Source: SZUA-365 sp034002405 | GTDB lineage: Bacteria > Bacteroidota > Ignavibacteria > SZUA-365 | NCBI GenBank assembly: GCA_034002405.1 | Contig: JAVFAS010000040.1 | Coordinates: forward strand, 1 to 31,747 | Direction: 5' to 3' | DNA length: 31,747 bases | Shown: one piece after another, positions 1 to 7,809 of the stretch | How the letters are laid out: the number at the start of each line of letters is the position of its first letter | How positions within the stretch are numbered: position 1 is the first letter of the stretch | The notes under the pieces: generated by a model | Seen by the model: only the letters and a program-made list of their open reading frames with translations | Told to the model about the DNA's origin: nothing | Database searches by the model: none | Made by a program: the position numbers and the translations under genes

Positions 1-10
1 GCTGGACATG

Positions 11-100
11 GGACTCGGGAAGGCGCACCGGGCTCGGGAAGGCGCACCGGCTCGGGAAGGCGCACCGGACTCGGGAAGGCGCACCGGGCTCGGGAAGGCT
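11..100. repeat. 19-bp tandem repeat, about 4.7 copies
   Basis: Consecutive copies lie at 11-29, 30-48, 49-66 (18 bp), 67-85 and 86-100 (truncated). The unit is GGnCTCGGGAAGGCGCACC, with small changes only in its first four bases. The last copy runs into the TAG stop (99-101 on the minus strand) of the neighbouring DUF4350-like gene, so the array forms the 3' side of that gene. There are no spacers between copies, so this is a simple minisatellite. The array may continue to the left of the window. Confidence 0.9.
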
Positions 101-1028
101 ACAATCGTTCGCGTGAGGCCAGCCAGCGGATGATGTTGATGATCAGCGGCGCGTTCCGCGCGCCCTCGGGGGAATTGAGTCCGATCGGCAGACCGTTTTC
201 CGCGCGCTGCGCGGTGAACATCGCGGCCTCGCCGAACACGACGATCCGGCCCTTGCCGTATTCCATCGCCGCGCCCTGCCGCCATCCTTCGATTCGAATA
301 CGCGGCGTGGAAGCGTCGAACTCCCAGGCAACCACGGGTTCGAGCGACAGCATCCCCGCGCCGAATACGAGGAGTGGATCATGGGCCCGTTGGATCTGGA
401 ACGCGCTGCCGGTAAAGGTAACCACCGAGTCGATGCGCGCGCCGTCGAAGGGCGTGTCGGTGATCCAGTGTCCACGAATGTTGTCGTTCATCCGTGTGAA
501 CATCAATCCGCGTCCCGGCCTGCCCTCGTACAGCGCGAAACCGTCGCTGAAATGAATGCTGAAGCGGAGCGCCAGGCTGTCGATGGCGCCGGCAAACGGC
601 ATGTGATCGGCGATGAGCAGCAGTGCGCCCCCCTCGTGCACCCAGCGTGCGAGAATGTCGATTTCTTCCGTGTCAAAGGCATTTCGGACCGGCTTCTCCC
701 ATTTTTCCGCATTCTCCGCCGCCAATGCATTCGCGATGACGTAGATGTCGCAGCCCGCGAGCAGCGTGGTGCTCGCGCGCTCCTCCGCGGATCCCACCGT
801 GCACCCATGCGCGTGAAGCAGGTCGGCGAAGGCCTTGAAACGGCCATCCATGGTATGGAAATTCCGATGCGCGGCATCGATCAGGACCGAAGGTCCGGTT
901 CCGTCCGCGAACGCGCGTTCCCGTATCGTCGGGACATAGCGCGGATCACCAGACTGCTGCGCCCACAGCATCCCTCCCAGCATCCAGAACAGCATCGCGA
1001 ATTCACACAAGGTCGCCGTGCGTCTCAT
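99..1028 (-). CDS. secreted DUF4350-like protein
   Basis: A 309-residue protein. I start it at ATG 1028 because GGAGGA lies 8 nt upstream and the first 25 residues form a signal peptide (basic start, hydrophobic core, cleavage near WAQ-Q); an upstream in-frame start at 1130 would bury that peptide. The mature part opens with a strand followed by DAAHRNFHTMDGRF, then a helix ending in AHGC, and continues with ALLLIADHMPF and GRIVVFGEAAMF. This alternating strand-helix pattern resembles DUF4350 and related class I amidotransferase-fold proteins found widely in Bacteroidota. I see no complete catalytic triad, so no enzyme activity is claimed. It probably acts in the periplasm, perhaps as a binding or scaffolding protein. 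It is divergent from gpmI and nothing nearby indicates a pathway. Confidence 0.7.
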   Translation of the reverse strand: MRRTATLCEFAMLFWMLGGMLWAQQSGDPRYVPTIRERAFADGTGPSVLIDAAHRNFHTMDGRFKAFADLLHAHGCTVGSAEERASTTLLAGCDIYVIANALAAENAEKWEKPVRNAFDTEEIDILARWVHEGGALLLIADHMPFAGAIDSLALRFSIHFSDGFALYEGRPGRGLMFTRMNDNIRGHWITDTPFDGARIDSVVTFTGSAFQIQRAHDPLLVFGAGMLSLEPVVAWEFDASTPRIRIEGWRQGAAMEYGKGRIVVFGEAAMFTAQRAENGLPIGLNSPEGARNAPLIINIIRWLASRERL

Positions 1029-1179
1029 CGAACGCGTCCTCCGGATCGTTGGTCTGAGTAAGATAGGAAGTCCTTGGGAGGAAAGCCATTCCCGCGCGAT
1101 GACACCGTCGATCCCCCATGATTCCGGCACCGCGGGAACTGGCCGTGGAGCACGAATGCGACGGAGGACGGGATTTTGT

Positions 1180-1187
1180 TACATTTG
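1180..1187 (+). promoter_or_regulatory. candidate -7 box for gpmI
   Basis: TACATTTG fits the Bacteroidota -7 consensus TAnnTTTG. It lies 32 nt before the gpmI ATG, giving a leader of about 25 nt. No TTG is seen 19-20 nt upstream, so the -33 element is missing and the call is tentative. The 190-bp spacer to the divergent DUF4350-like gene holds no other feature I can support. Confidence 0.35.
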
Positions 1188-1218
1188 ATGATTGCACCAC
1201 GTGGAAAGGATTGAAGAC

Positions 1219-2847
1219 ATGGAACTCTCACTGAGAAAACTCGAAGGATACACGCGTCCCGCGGGACCGCTGCTGCTGATCATCATGGATGGCTACGGAA
1301 TCGGTCGGGAATATGACGGCAATGCGGTGTTCCGGGCGCGAAAGCCGCATCTCGATCGCTATTTTTCCGAAGGACTGTATACGCAACTGCGCGCCCATGG
1401 TCCGGCCGTCGGCCTGCCCAGCGATGATGACATGGGCAACAGCGAGGTCGGACACAATGCGCTGGGGGCGGGACGCATATTCGCGCAGGGTGCGAAACTC
1501 GTCAATCGCGCCATCGAGGATGGCAGCCTGTTCGAGACCGAGCTGTGGCGTTCGCTGATCGATCGACATGCGGATGCGGGCACGCTCCATTTCATCGGAT
1601 TGCTCTCGGATGGCAATGTCCATTCCCATATCGATCATCTCTTCGCGATGATCGATCGCGCGGCCACCGCAGGCGTCCGCCGCCTGCGCGTCCATACCCT
1701 GCTCGACGGACGTGACGTGGATGAAAAATCGGCGCTGCGCTATCTCGAGCCACTGGAACACCGTCTGGATACGATTTCGCGGGAATACGATTTTGACTAC
1801 CGCATCGCATCGGGCGGCGGACGCATGAATGTGACCATGGACCGCTACAATGCCGATTGGCGGATCGTGAAAAGAGGATACGACGCGCACGTCCTCGGTG
1901 TCGGTCGGGGGTTTGCCAGCGCGAGCGAAGCGGTCAATACCTTCTATGGCGAGGACCCGGAAATCACGGATCAATACCTCGATGCCTTCGTGATCGTCGA
2001 TGATAACGGACCTGTCGGTCGGATTCTCGATGGGGATTCCGTGATTTTTTTCAATTTCCGCGGCGACCGCGCGATCGAGATTTCCCGCGCGCTGACGGAA
2101 GCGGAGTTCCATGAATTCGACCGGGGACCCCTCCCCGACATCACCTATGCCGGCATGATGGAGTATGACGGCGATCTGCATATCCCGGCGCGCTATCTGG
2201 TCAATCCTCCCAGCATTGACCGCACCATCGGGCAGTACCTCTGCGCCGCGGGGGTGCGCAGCTTCGCTGTTTCCGAGACGCAGAAATTCGGACATGTGAC
2301 CTATTTCTGGAACGGCAACAACTCCGGGTATATCGACGCGGCGCTTGAGCAGTATGTCGAAATTCCGTCCGACCGCATCGAGTTCGACAAGGCTCCGAAA
2401 ATGAAGGCAAAGGAAATCGCGGATGCCTCCCTCCAACTGCTGGATCAGGATTTCTCCTTCGGCCGCATCAATTTGGCGAACGGGGATATGGTTGGTCACA
2501 GTGGACGCATCGATCCGGCCATCGTCGCCATTGAAACCGTCGATGAACAGGTCGGACGACTGGTGGAGAAAATCCGTTCGCTGAATGGAACCGTGATCAT
2601 CACCGCCGACCATGGGAACAGTGACGAAATGTTCACGGAAAAGGACGGCGTGCGCACGCCGAAAACCAGCCACACGCTCAATCCCGTCCCCTTCTGTATT
2701 CTCGGAACCTCCGTCCGGGACCAGTGGGAGCTCGCGGATGTCGCGCAGCCCGGACTCGCGAATGTCGCCGCGACCATCCTCAATCTGCTGGGGTTCGAAA
2801 AACCCGCGGACTACGAACCGTCACTGATCCGTCCCCGAAACGGCTGA
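1219..2847 (+). CDS. gpmI: 2,3-bisphosphoglycerate-independent phosphoglycerate mutase
   Basis: Interconverts 3- and 2-phosphoglycerate in glycolysis and gluconeogenesis, using two metal ions (usually Mn2+) and a phosphoserine intermediate. The 542-residue protein has the expected marks: IIMDGYG with metal ligand D24, DDDMGNSEVGH with the nucleophile S75, RYNADWRI in the substrate-binding domain, NGDMVGHSG, ITADHGNSDEM and the closing KTSHTLNPVP histidine motif. All metal ligands appear present, so it should be active. ATG 1219 is preferred to a TTG at 1192 because GGAAAGGA sits 8 nt before it. The length is slightly above the 510-residue average, as in other 540-550-residue members. The NFACT gene follows 13 nt after the stop, so the two are probably cotranscribed. 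Confidence 0.95.
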   Translation: MELSLRKLEGYTRPAGPLLLIIMDGYGIGREYDGNAVFRARKPHLDRYFSEGLYTQLRAHGPAVGLPSDDDMGNSEVGHNALGAGRIFAQGAKLVNRAIEDGSLFETELWRSLIDRHADAGTLHFIGLLSDGNVHSHIDHLFAMIDRAATAGVRRLRVHTLLDGRDVDEKSALRYLEPLEHRLDTISREYDFDYRIASGGGRMNVTMDRYNADWRIVKRGYDAHVLGVGRGFASASEAVNTFYGEDPEITDQYLDAFVIVDDNGPVGRILDGDSVIFFNFRGDRAIEISRALTEAEFHEFDRGPLPDITYAGMMEYDGDLHIPARYLVNPPSIDRTIGQYLCAAGVRSFAVSETQKFGHVTYFWNGNNSGYIDAALEQYVEIPSDRIEFDKAPKMKAKEIADASLQLLDQDFSFGRINLANGDMVGHSGRIDPAIVAIETVDEQVGRLVEKIRSLNGTVIITADHGNSDEMFTEKDGVRTPKTSHTLNPVPFCILGTSVRDQWELADVAQPGLANVAATILNLLGFEKPADYEPSLIRPRNG

Positions 2848-2860
2848 GGAAACCCGCGTC

Positions 2861-4549
2861 GTGTTCACGAACTGGTTGACATACGCGCGCGTGGCGGAGG
2901 AACTCGATGTGCTGCTGCGCGACGCACGCATTGCCGCGGTGTTCACGCAGCAGAAACACGAATTCGTGGTGGAAGTCGAAACCACGGCCGGCGTGCGGTA
3001 TCTCGTCCTCACCACCCGTCCCCGTCTTGTCTCCATGCAGCTCAAAAACGATTTCGCGCGGGCGCGACGCAATGCGCTCGACCTGCTGCCCGATGCTGTC
3101 GGGGAACGCATCACCGCGGTCTCCATTGCCGCGGATGATCGCATCGTGCGATGCATGCTGGATTCCGGACGCGCGCTGTACATTCCCCTCTTCCCGCAAC
3201 GCGCCAACCTGTTGCTGATGGACGGAGACGCGTTGGTTGATTCCTGCACGCGCAGCGACCGGGTCGCGGAGATCGTGGACCATCCCTTCGACGCACTCAT
3301 CGAGCCACCGGCGGTTCAGGATTTTCAGACCGCGTTATCTTCTTTTGAGGCGTCGGTCGGGCACGCGTTGCGCCATGTGCGTCCATGGCTGAGCGGCCGC
3401 GTGGCGGACGAGCTGCTCCATCGGGCGGGTTTGTCGTCCGACCGGCCCGCGTTCGATATCACGAGCGAGGAGCATACGCACCTGTGCGTACATCTCCGCG
3501 CCATGCTGGAGGAAGCCGACCGGGGGATGTCTCACGTCTATCTCGATGGGAGGCAGCCGTTGTGTTTCTCCCTCGTGGCGTTGCGGCATCTCACGGATGA
3601 TGCGGCGGACACGCCGCGGGTGGAGCAGTTTCCCACCGCGCTTGACGGGGTGGCGTTCTTCCTGCGCCGCGTGCACACGGACGGAGAATTTTCCGGCACG
3701 CGCGACCGCGTCCGCAAGGCCCTTGCACGCGAGATCGAGCGCATCGACCGCATCCTCGAGAAGCTGATTCCTCCCGCCCGGCTGCGGAAGCAGGCCGATG
3801 AATACGAGAAATTCGGCAACCTGCTGATGATCCATCTCTACGACCAGCCCACGCAGCCGGGAGTCATGGTCGTGCCCGACCTCTTCGGCGACGCGCGGCT
3901 CGTGGTGTCCATCCCCCTCAAACCGCGAGTCACCGTTCTGGAAAACGCGCAGATGTACTTCGGCAAGGCGCAGACGACACGCATGTCGGTGGACCATGTG
4001 ATCGAACGCACGGCCGCGATGGAAACACGCAAGGAGAAACTCGGGAGCTTTCTCGCCGCGGTGGACGAAGCCCGCGAGGCACACACACTCAGAACCCTGT
4101 TCAAGGAACACGCAGGCATCATGGAAGAACTTGGATTGACCCCGAAGGGAGAAAAGGACGCCGCCCCATTTCCATTCCGCCGTTTCGTGGTCATGGGTGG
4201 ATTCGAAGTCTGGGCGGGGAAAAACAGCGCCAACAACGATCTCCTTACCGTGCGCCATGCCCGTCCCAACGATCTGTGGTTCCATGCCCGCGGCGTCGGC
4301 GGATCCCATGTCGTGCTGAAGGTCGGCAGCGCGGCGGGAGCCCCGGCGAAGGAAGCGATCCGCCAGGCGGCCGCCATCGCCGCCTATTACAGCAAGCATC
4401 GAAACGCCAAACGCGTCCCGGTTGCCTACACCGAAAAGAAATACGTGCGCAAGCCCAAGGGCGCCGCGCCCGGCAGTGTGATGGTCGAGCGGGAAAAGGT
4501 GATCATGGTGGATCCCGCCTTGCCGGAAGGAACCAAGGACGAGGATTGA
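2861..4549 (+). CDS. rqcH: NFACT family protein (RqcH/Rqc2-like ribosome quality-control factor)
   Basis: A 562-residue protein of the family formerly called FbpA. RqcH binds 50S subunits blocked by peptidyl-tRNA and adds C-terminal alanine tails that mark the stalled chain for degradation. NFACT-N covers roughly residues 1-200 and includes the conserved Asp-Arg pair D93-R94 (context ADDRIV) needed for tailing in characterised RqcH. A helical, coiled-coil-forming middle (about 270-420) follows. The NFACT-R domain (formerly DUF814) begins near residue 447 with VWAGKNSANND and continues through NDLWFHARGVGGSHVVL. GTG start; GAGGA overlaps the end of gpmI 10 nt upstream, suggesting translation from the same mRNA. 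Adhesin or fibronectin-binding annotations of this family are historical. The alanine-tailing role is inferred from the family and the DR motif. Confidence 0.88.
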   Translation: MFTNWLTYARVAEELDVLLRDARIAAVFTQQKHEFVVEVETTAGVRYLVLTTRPRLVSMQLKNDFARARRNALDLLPDAVGERITAVSIAADDRIVRCMLDSGRALYIPLFPQRANLLLMDGDALVDSCTRSDRVAEIVDHPFDALIEPPAVQDFQTALSSFEASVGHALRHVRPWLSGRVADELLHRAGLSSDRPAFDITSEEHTHLCVHLRAMLEEADRGMSHVYLDGRQPLCFSLVALRHLTDDAADTPRVEQFPTALDGVAFFLRRVHTDGEFSGTRDRVRKALAREIERIDRILEKLIPPARLRKQADEYEKFGNLLMIHLYDQPTQPGVMVVPDLFGDARLVVSIPLKPRVTVLENAQMYFGKAQTTRMSVDHVIERTAAMETRKEKLGSFLAAVDEAREAHTLRTLFKEHAGIMEELGLTPKGEKDAAPFPFRRFVVMGGFEVWAGKNSANNDLLTVRHARPNDLWFHARGVGGSHVVLKVGSAAGAPAKEAIRQAAAIAAYYSKHRNAKRVPVAYTEKKYVRKPKGAAPGSVMVEREKVIMVDPALPEGTKDED

Positions 4550-4561
4550 GTTCCATGTGAT

Positions 4562-4586
4562 CCCGCGTCTGCGGGTCCCTGTTTTT
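4562..4586 (+). terminator. weak intrinsic terminator after the NFACT gene
   Basis: CCCGC-GTCT-GCGGG forms a 5-bp stem (4562-4575). A TTTTT run follows at 4582-4586, six bases later. It sits 13 nt after the NFACT stop. The short stem and offset T-run make it a modest candidate. Confidence 0.4.
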
Positions 4587-4637
4587 CCGTATATTCACAT
4601 CCTGAATTCCTTGGAACGGACCATGAGCGGAACTGTC

Positions 4638-5244
4638 ATGCGGAAATTCATCATGACCGGCCCTTGCCGCCGTCCTCTCGGTCAGCGTCCTGCACGCACA
4701 GTGGCAACGGGTGGAATCACTGGAAGGAATCTCGGTGCAGGATTTCGCGATCACCGCGTCCGGGACGATGTACACCGCCTCCGATCGCGAGGACGGACTA
4801 TACTCCTCCACCGACGATGGGCGAAGCTGGCAGAGGATCACCGGAAATCTTCCCGCCGCCTTCACGGAAAAAAACTTCATGCCCGTGCCGGAACTGGCGT
4901 TCACGTACGCGAACGCGCTGTTCGTCGGCGTACGAGGACGCGGGTTGTACCGCTATGACGCCATGCCCGTCGGGGTCCCGCGAGAGAATGAACCTCCGCG
5001 GGCAATGGACCTCACGCTCTGGCCGACGCTCACCGCGGCGGACATACATTTTCGCGTCCATGGTCCGCGGCACGCACTGGTCACGGTACACAATGCGATG
5101 GGGTCGGTGATATATCGCGCGGAAGTCTCCGCCGATGGGCGCAGCCACCACGTCGACGTGCGCGATTGGGCGCCGGGGAATTATTTTCTCCGGGCCGGGA
5201 GTGCGGACGGGATGGTGGTCAGGAAGTTCGTTGTCCTGCGCTGA
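4638..5244 (+). CDS. type IX secreted Asp-box protein, signal peptide out of frame
   Basis: The intact frame (up to 177 codons, 4711-5244) carries one Asp-box blade, YSSTDDGRSWQRI, as in BNR/beta-propeller proteins. It ends in a Por secretion sorting domain (about the last 80 residues, with VTVHNAMGSVI, WAPGNYFLRA and RKFVVL). Such domains direct proteins through the outer membrane by the type IX system. Read upstream, the same frame encodes the hydrophobic half of a signal peptide, ALAAVLSVSVLHAQ (4660-4701), but meets TGA at 4654. The fitting start, MRKFIMT from ATG 4638 (or ATG 4623 with GGAACGGA upstream), is in another frame, so a single-base shift near 4656-4662 separates them. Either the base is an assembly error or the gene is broken. 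The product would be only about 200 residues, so it may also be a remnant of a larger protein. Confidence 0.7.
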
Positions 5245-5298
5245 TCCGGGAGCAACCCGCAGCGCCCTTGAGGGTGCAGGTCCCTCACGGCCCGGATC
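5243..5298. terminator. nested inverted repeat between convergent genes
   Basis: Outer arms GATCCGGG (5243-5250) and CCCGGATC (5291-5298) enclose ACCCGCA/TGCAGGT (5255-5261 and 5275-5281, one mismatch) and an inner CCCT-TG-AGGG. The left arm overlaps the TGA of the type IX sorted gene, and the right arm ends 8 nt before the stop of the facing beta-lactamase-like gene. The position suggests a bidirectional transcription stop, but there is no T-run. Confidence 0.45.
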
Positions 5299-5306
5299 GT
5301 ATACGA

Positions 5307-7028
5307 TTATTGTATCCGTGTTGCCGGCATATCGCGGCCGCCCTGATGCAGCGTGAGGCCGGGTGAGGGTTTCTCCCCATCCTGATCGAAGGTGATCCGT
5401 GCATCGACCACCGTGAGATAGAAGTGCTGTTCGCTGGACGGATGGATCTCGATTTTCTGCTGCCCCGTCGCCTGGGCGTAGAGTTGCGTGCCCTCCCGTG
5501 TGATCGCGAGGATGAAATTCGGAGCCAGTTGATACCGGCCGACATGGCGGTCGAGCACTTCCTCGGAGACCGTGATCTTCACCTCCTCCACCGTGACGCC
5601 GAGTCGCGCAAGTGCTTGTTTCGCGCTGGTGCTTGCGGGGTTGATCTCGAGAGCCTTGCGATACTGCGTGATTGCCTCGTCCTTCCGTCCTGCCGCGGCC
5701 AGCGCCTCACCGTAACTGTCGTACACATTCCACGATGCGGGATAGGCATCCACGTTCAGTTTGAACACCCGCAGCGCGGCATCGGTACGGCCATCCTGCA
5801 GATAGATGTATCCAAGGGAATTGAGTTCCTGTTCCTCGAAATTCCACGTCTCCGCCTCTTCCGTTCTCATTGCGGCATACCGCCGCGCCACGACATCGAG
5901 GCCTTCTTCCTCGATGATGCGGTGAACCGCATTTGCGATCGAGGGTTTGGGAAATTCCGGCTCGAGTCCATGCAGGACACGGAAGATCGTGGTCGCCACG
6001 CCCCCGGCATGACCTTCGGTATTGTCGAGCACCGCGATGGTATATTCCTCCTCCGGCAGGTACCAGAGCGCGGAACGGAAGCCGAATATTCCCCCGCCAT
6101 GCTCGATGACACGCACGCGTTTTTCTCCCGCCTCCTGTTCATGGATGCTCAGACCGTAGCCGTAATTCTCCATGTACGGTGTGATCATTTTCATGAGGGT
6201 CTCGGTGGAGGCAAACACCTGTCCGGCGTGCAGCGCGCGGGTCCAGTGCACGAGATCATCGACGGTGGAATACATCATCCCCGCCGCATAGGGTACGCTC
6301 GTATCCAGCCAGGCCGCACGGCGCACACCCACGGGAAGCCGGATGTACCCATTCGCGAAATCCGGAATAACATCGCCGTTGTGCTCGTACCCACTCGCCC
6401 GCAGGCCAAGTGGATCGAGCAGCATCGCTCGCAATGCCCGGTCATAGGACATGCCGGTGATGCGTTCGATTACCGCACCGAGGATGAAATACCCCGAGTT
6501 GTTGTACGACCATGCACTCCCCGGTTCGAACACCAGCGGCAATGGCGCGATGCGGGCGAACATGCTGTCGGGCGGATACTCCCGCCGTGCTTCCGCGCGC
6601 ATGAATCCCGGAAGCTCGGTATAGCTTGGAATACCGGAGGTGTGGGTGAGAAGTTGATGGATCGTGACCTGGTCCGCATGTGATGACGGATAATCAGGGA
6701 TGTATTTCCGAAATGGCACATCCAGCTCGAGTCTGCCGTGCTCCATCAGGCGCAGGATCATGGCGGCGGTGAACTGTTTGGTCACGGACCCGATGCGGAA
6801 GCGGGTCTCGGGTGTCACGGGAATGTTCCATTCAAACACCGCCGTGCCGTATCCCTTGCGAAGAAGCACCGTCTCACCCTTGGTCACGAGGACCGCGCCG
6901 TTGAAGTGCTTGGCCGCGACCATGGCGGAAACGGTTTCATCCAGTTTCCGTACGAGGTCCTGTGCCCGGGTGGACGGAACAATCACAAGCAACAGGAACA
7001 CGGGGACAAGAACCGCGAATCGATTCAT
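5307..7028 (-). CDS. serine beta-lactamase-like hydrolase with TPR and DUF3471
   Basis: A 573-residue exported protein. Residues 1-23 are a signal peptide ending RAQ. The catalytic domain of the class C beta-lactamase/DD-peptidase family has all three signature motifs: S81-V-T-K84 (nucleophile and general base), Y175-N-N177, and H310-G-G. LTHTSGIPSY near residue 128 is also typical. Residues about 385-510 form a helical region with a tetratricopeptide repeat (VYDSYGEALAAAGRKDEAITQYRKAL). The C-terminus (about 515-573, starting HVGRYQL) matches DUF3471, a small barrel often found behind this hydrolase domain. The likely activity is periplasmic hydrolysis of a peptide, ester or amide; true beta-lactam resistance is not implied. 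ATG 7028 fits the signal peptide, with AAGG about 11 nt upstream; in-frame upstream starts would hide it. Confidence 0.85.
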   Translation of the reverse strand: MNRFAVLVPVFLLLVIVPSTRAQDLVRKLDETVSAMVAAKHFNGAVLVTKGETVLLRKGYGTAVFEWNIPVTPETRFRIGSVTKQFTAAMILRLMEHGRLELDVPFRKYIPDYPSSHADQVTIHQLLTHTSGIPSYTELPGFMRAEARREYPPDSMFARIAPLPLVFEPGSAWSYNNSGYFILGAVIERITGMSYDRALRAMLLDPLGLRASGYEHNGDVIPDFANGYIRLPVGVRRAAWLDTSVPYAAGMMYSTVDDLVHWTRALHAGQVFASTETLMKMITPYMENYGYGLSIHEQEAGEKRVRVIEHGGGIFGFRSALWYLPEEEYTIAVLDNTEGHAGGVATTIFRVLHGLEPEFPKPSIANAVHRIIEEEGLDVVARRYAAMRTEEAETWNFEEQELNSLGYIYLQDGRTDAALRVFKLNVDAYPASWNVYDSYGEALAAAGRKDEAITQYRKALEINPASTSAKQALARLGVTVEEVKITVSEEVLDRHVGRYQLAPNFILAITREGTQLYAQATGQQKIEIHPSSEQHFYLTVVDARITFDQDGEKPSPGLTLHQGGRDMPATRIQ

Positions 7029-7118
7029 GATGCGACGCCTTTCAATGATGAGAGAGTATGTCGGATGGTGGAGGAGGGAGACAACCGGATGCGGGAGGCA
7101 CCACACGCAGCTCGGACA

Positions 7119-7156
7119 ACCTGCCACGGCTTGGACTACCTGCCACGGCTTGGACT
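7119..7156. repeat. two-copy 19-bp tandem repeat
   Basis: ACCTGCCACGGCTTGGACT occurs at 7119-7137 and again at 7138-7156 with no mismatch. It lies in the spacer between the beta-lactamase-like gene and the 3' end of lptC. The unit length equals that of the array at 11-100, but the sequence is unrelated. Confidence 0.85.
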
Positions 7157-7196
7157 ACCAGCGCGGTGTACGGTCACGATGCGCGCAGGTTGCGCC

Positions 7197-7808
7197 TTAC
7201 TTGGTGTCGATTTCGGCGTGACCGGAGACGGTTCCGAATACCGTATAATTCCGGAGGTCCTGATCCGCTTCGAAACCGTATCCCTGCAGGCGTTCGGTTG
7301 GCGAGGTGATGGTGACGAAGCGATCGCTCCGCACACGACGAAGCGCATTGTCCCAGAAAATATATTCCGTCTCCACGACCGTCCCGCTGTCGGAGCGGAA
7401 CACCACGTTCTCGAAGGCCTCGAGATTGCGCGTCCGGTCGTCGACGCGGCCGCGGTTCGCGGTGAGAATGGATGTGTGTTTCTCCGCGCGGTCGAAGAAA
7501 TCCACCACCAGATTCGAATCTAGCAGCGTCTCTTCGGATTCCTCGAACATGCGAATGTGTCCGGCTTGCAGGATCGCCCGCACCCGTCCGGAGTCACTGA
7601 AGGTCACCGTTGATTTCCAGCTCTCCTGCGTCGGGAGCTGATCGGGTGTGATCGCGCTGACCGCGGGCTTCGCCTTCTCCGCACAGGCGGGGAGCATCGA
7701 CAGCATTCCCCCAAACGCGATGCATCCCACACCCCACAACAGCCACCGTGCCCTGACACGGACATGTGTTCGCATCCACGCGGGATGCCACCGTTCGCGT
7801 CCGTGCAT
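7197..7808 (-). CDS. lptC: LPS export periplasmic protein LptC-like lipoprotein
   Basis: A 203-residue protein of the LptC/OstA-like family. In the Lpt pathway LptC receives lipopolysaccharide from the LptB2FG inner-membrane ABC transporter and passes it to LptA. The N-terminus has a basic stretch, a hydrophobic segment (about 22-38) and a lipobox-like LPAC with C42, so it is probably lipid-anchored rather than held by a helix. The body shows the beta-jellyroll pattern, including ILTANRGRVDD, LEAFENVVF and the closing TVFGTVSGHAEI. I start it at ATG 7808 because GGAGGG lies 5 nt upstream; the ruvB stop is separated from this ATG by one base, so the two are probably cotranslated. The family call rests on motif pattern and length, so the exact role is inferred. 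Confidence 0.75.
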   Translation of the reverse strand: MHGRERWHPAWMRTHVRVRARWLLWGVGCIAFGGMLSMLPACAEKAKPAVSAITPDQLPTQESWKSTVTFSDSGRVRAILQAGHIRMFEESEETLLDSNLVVDFFDRAEKHTSILTANRGRVDDRTRNLEAFENVVFRSDSGTVVETEYIFWDNALRRVRSDRFVTITSPTERLQGYGFEADQDLRNYTVFGTVSGHAEIDTK

Positions 7809-7809
7809 G

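Noticed and set aside
11..100. Possible CRISPR array
   Set aside because: The units are directly joined with no spacers and are only 18-19 bp long.
1228..2673. A 481-codon minus-strand frame
   Set aside because: It is antisense to gpmI and contains no recognisable domain.
5307..7028. Beta-lactam resistance gene
   Set aside because: The catalytic motifs match the broad beta-lactamase/DD-peptidase family, and TPR plus DUF3471 point to a housekeeping or peptide-directed hydrolase.
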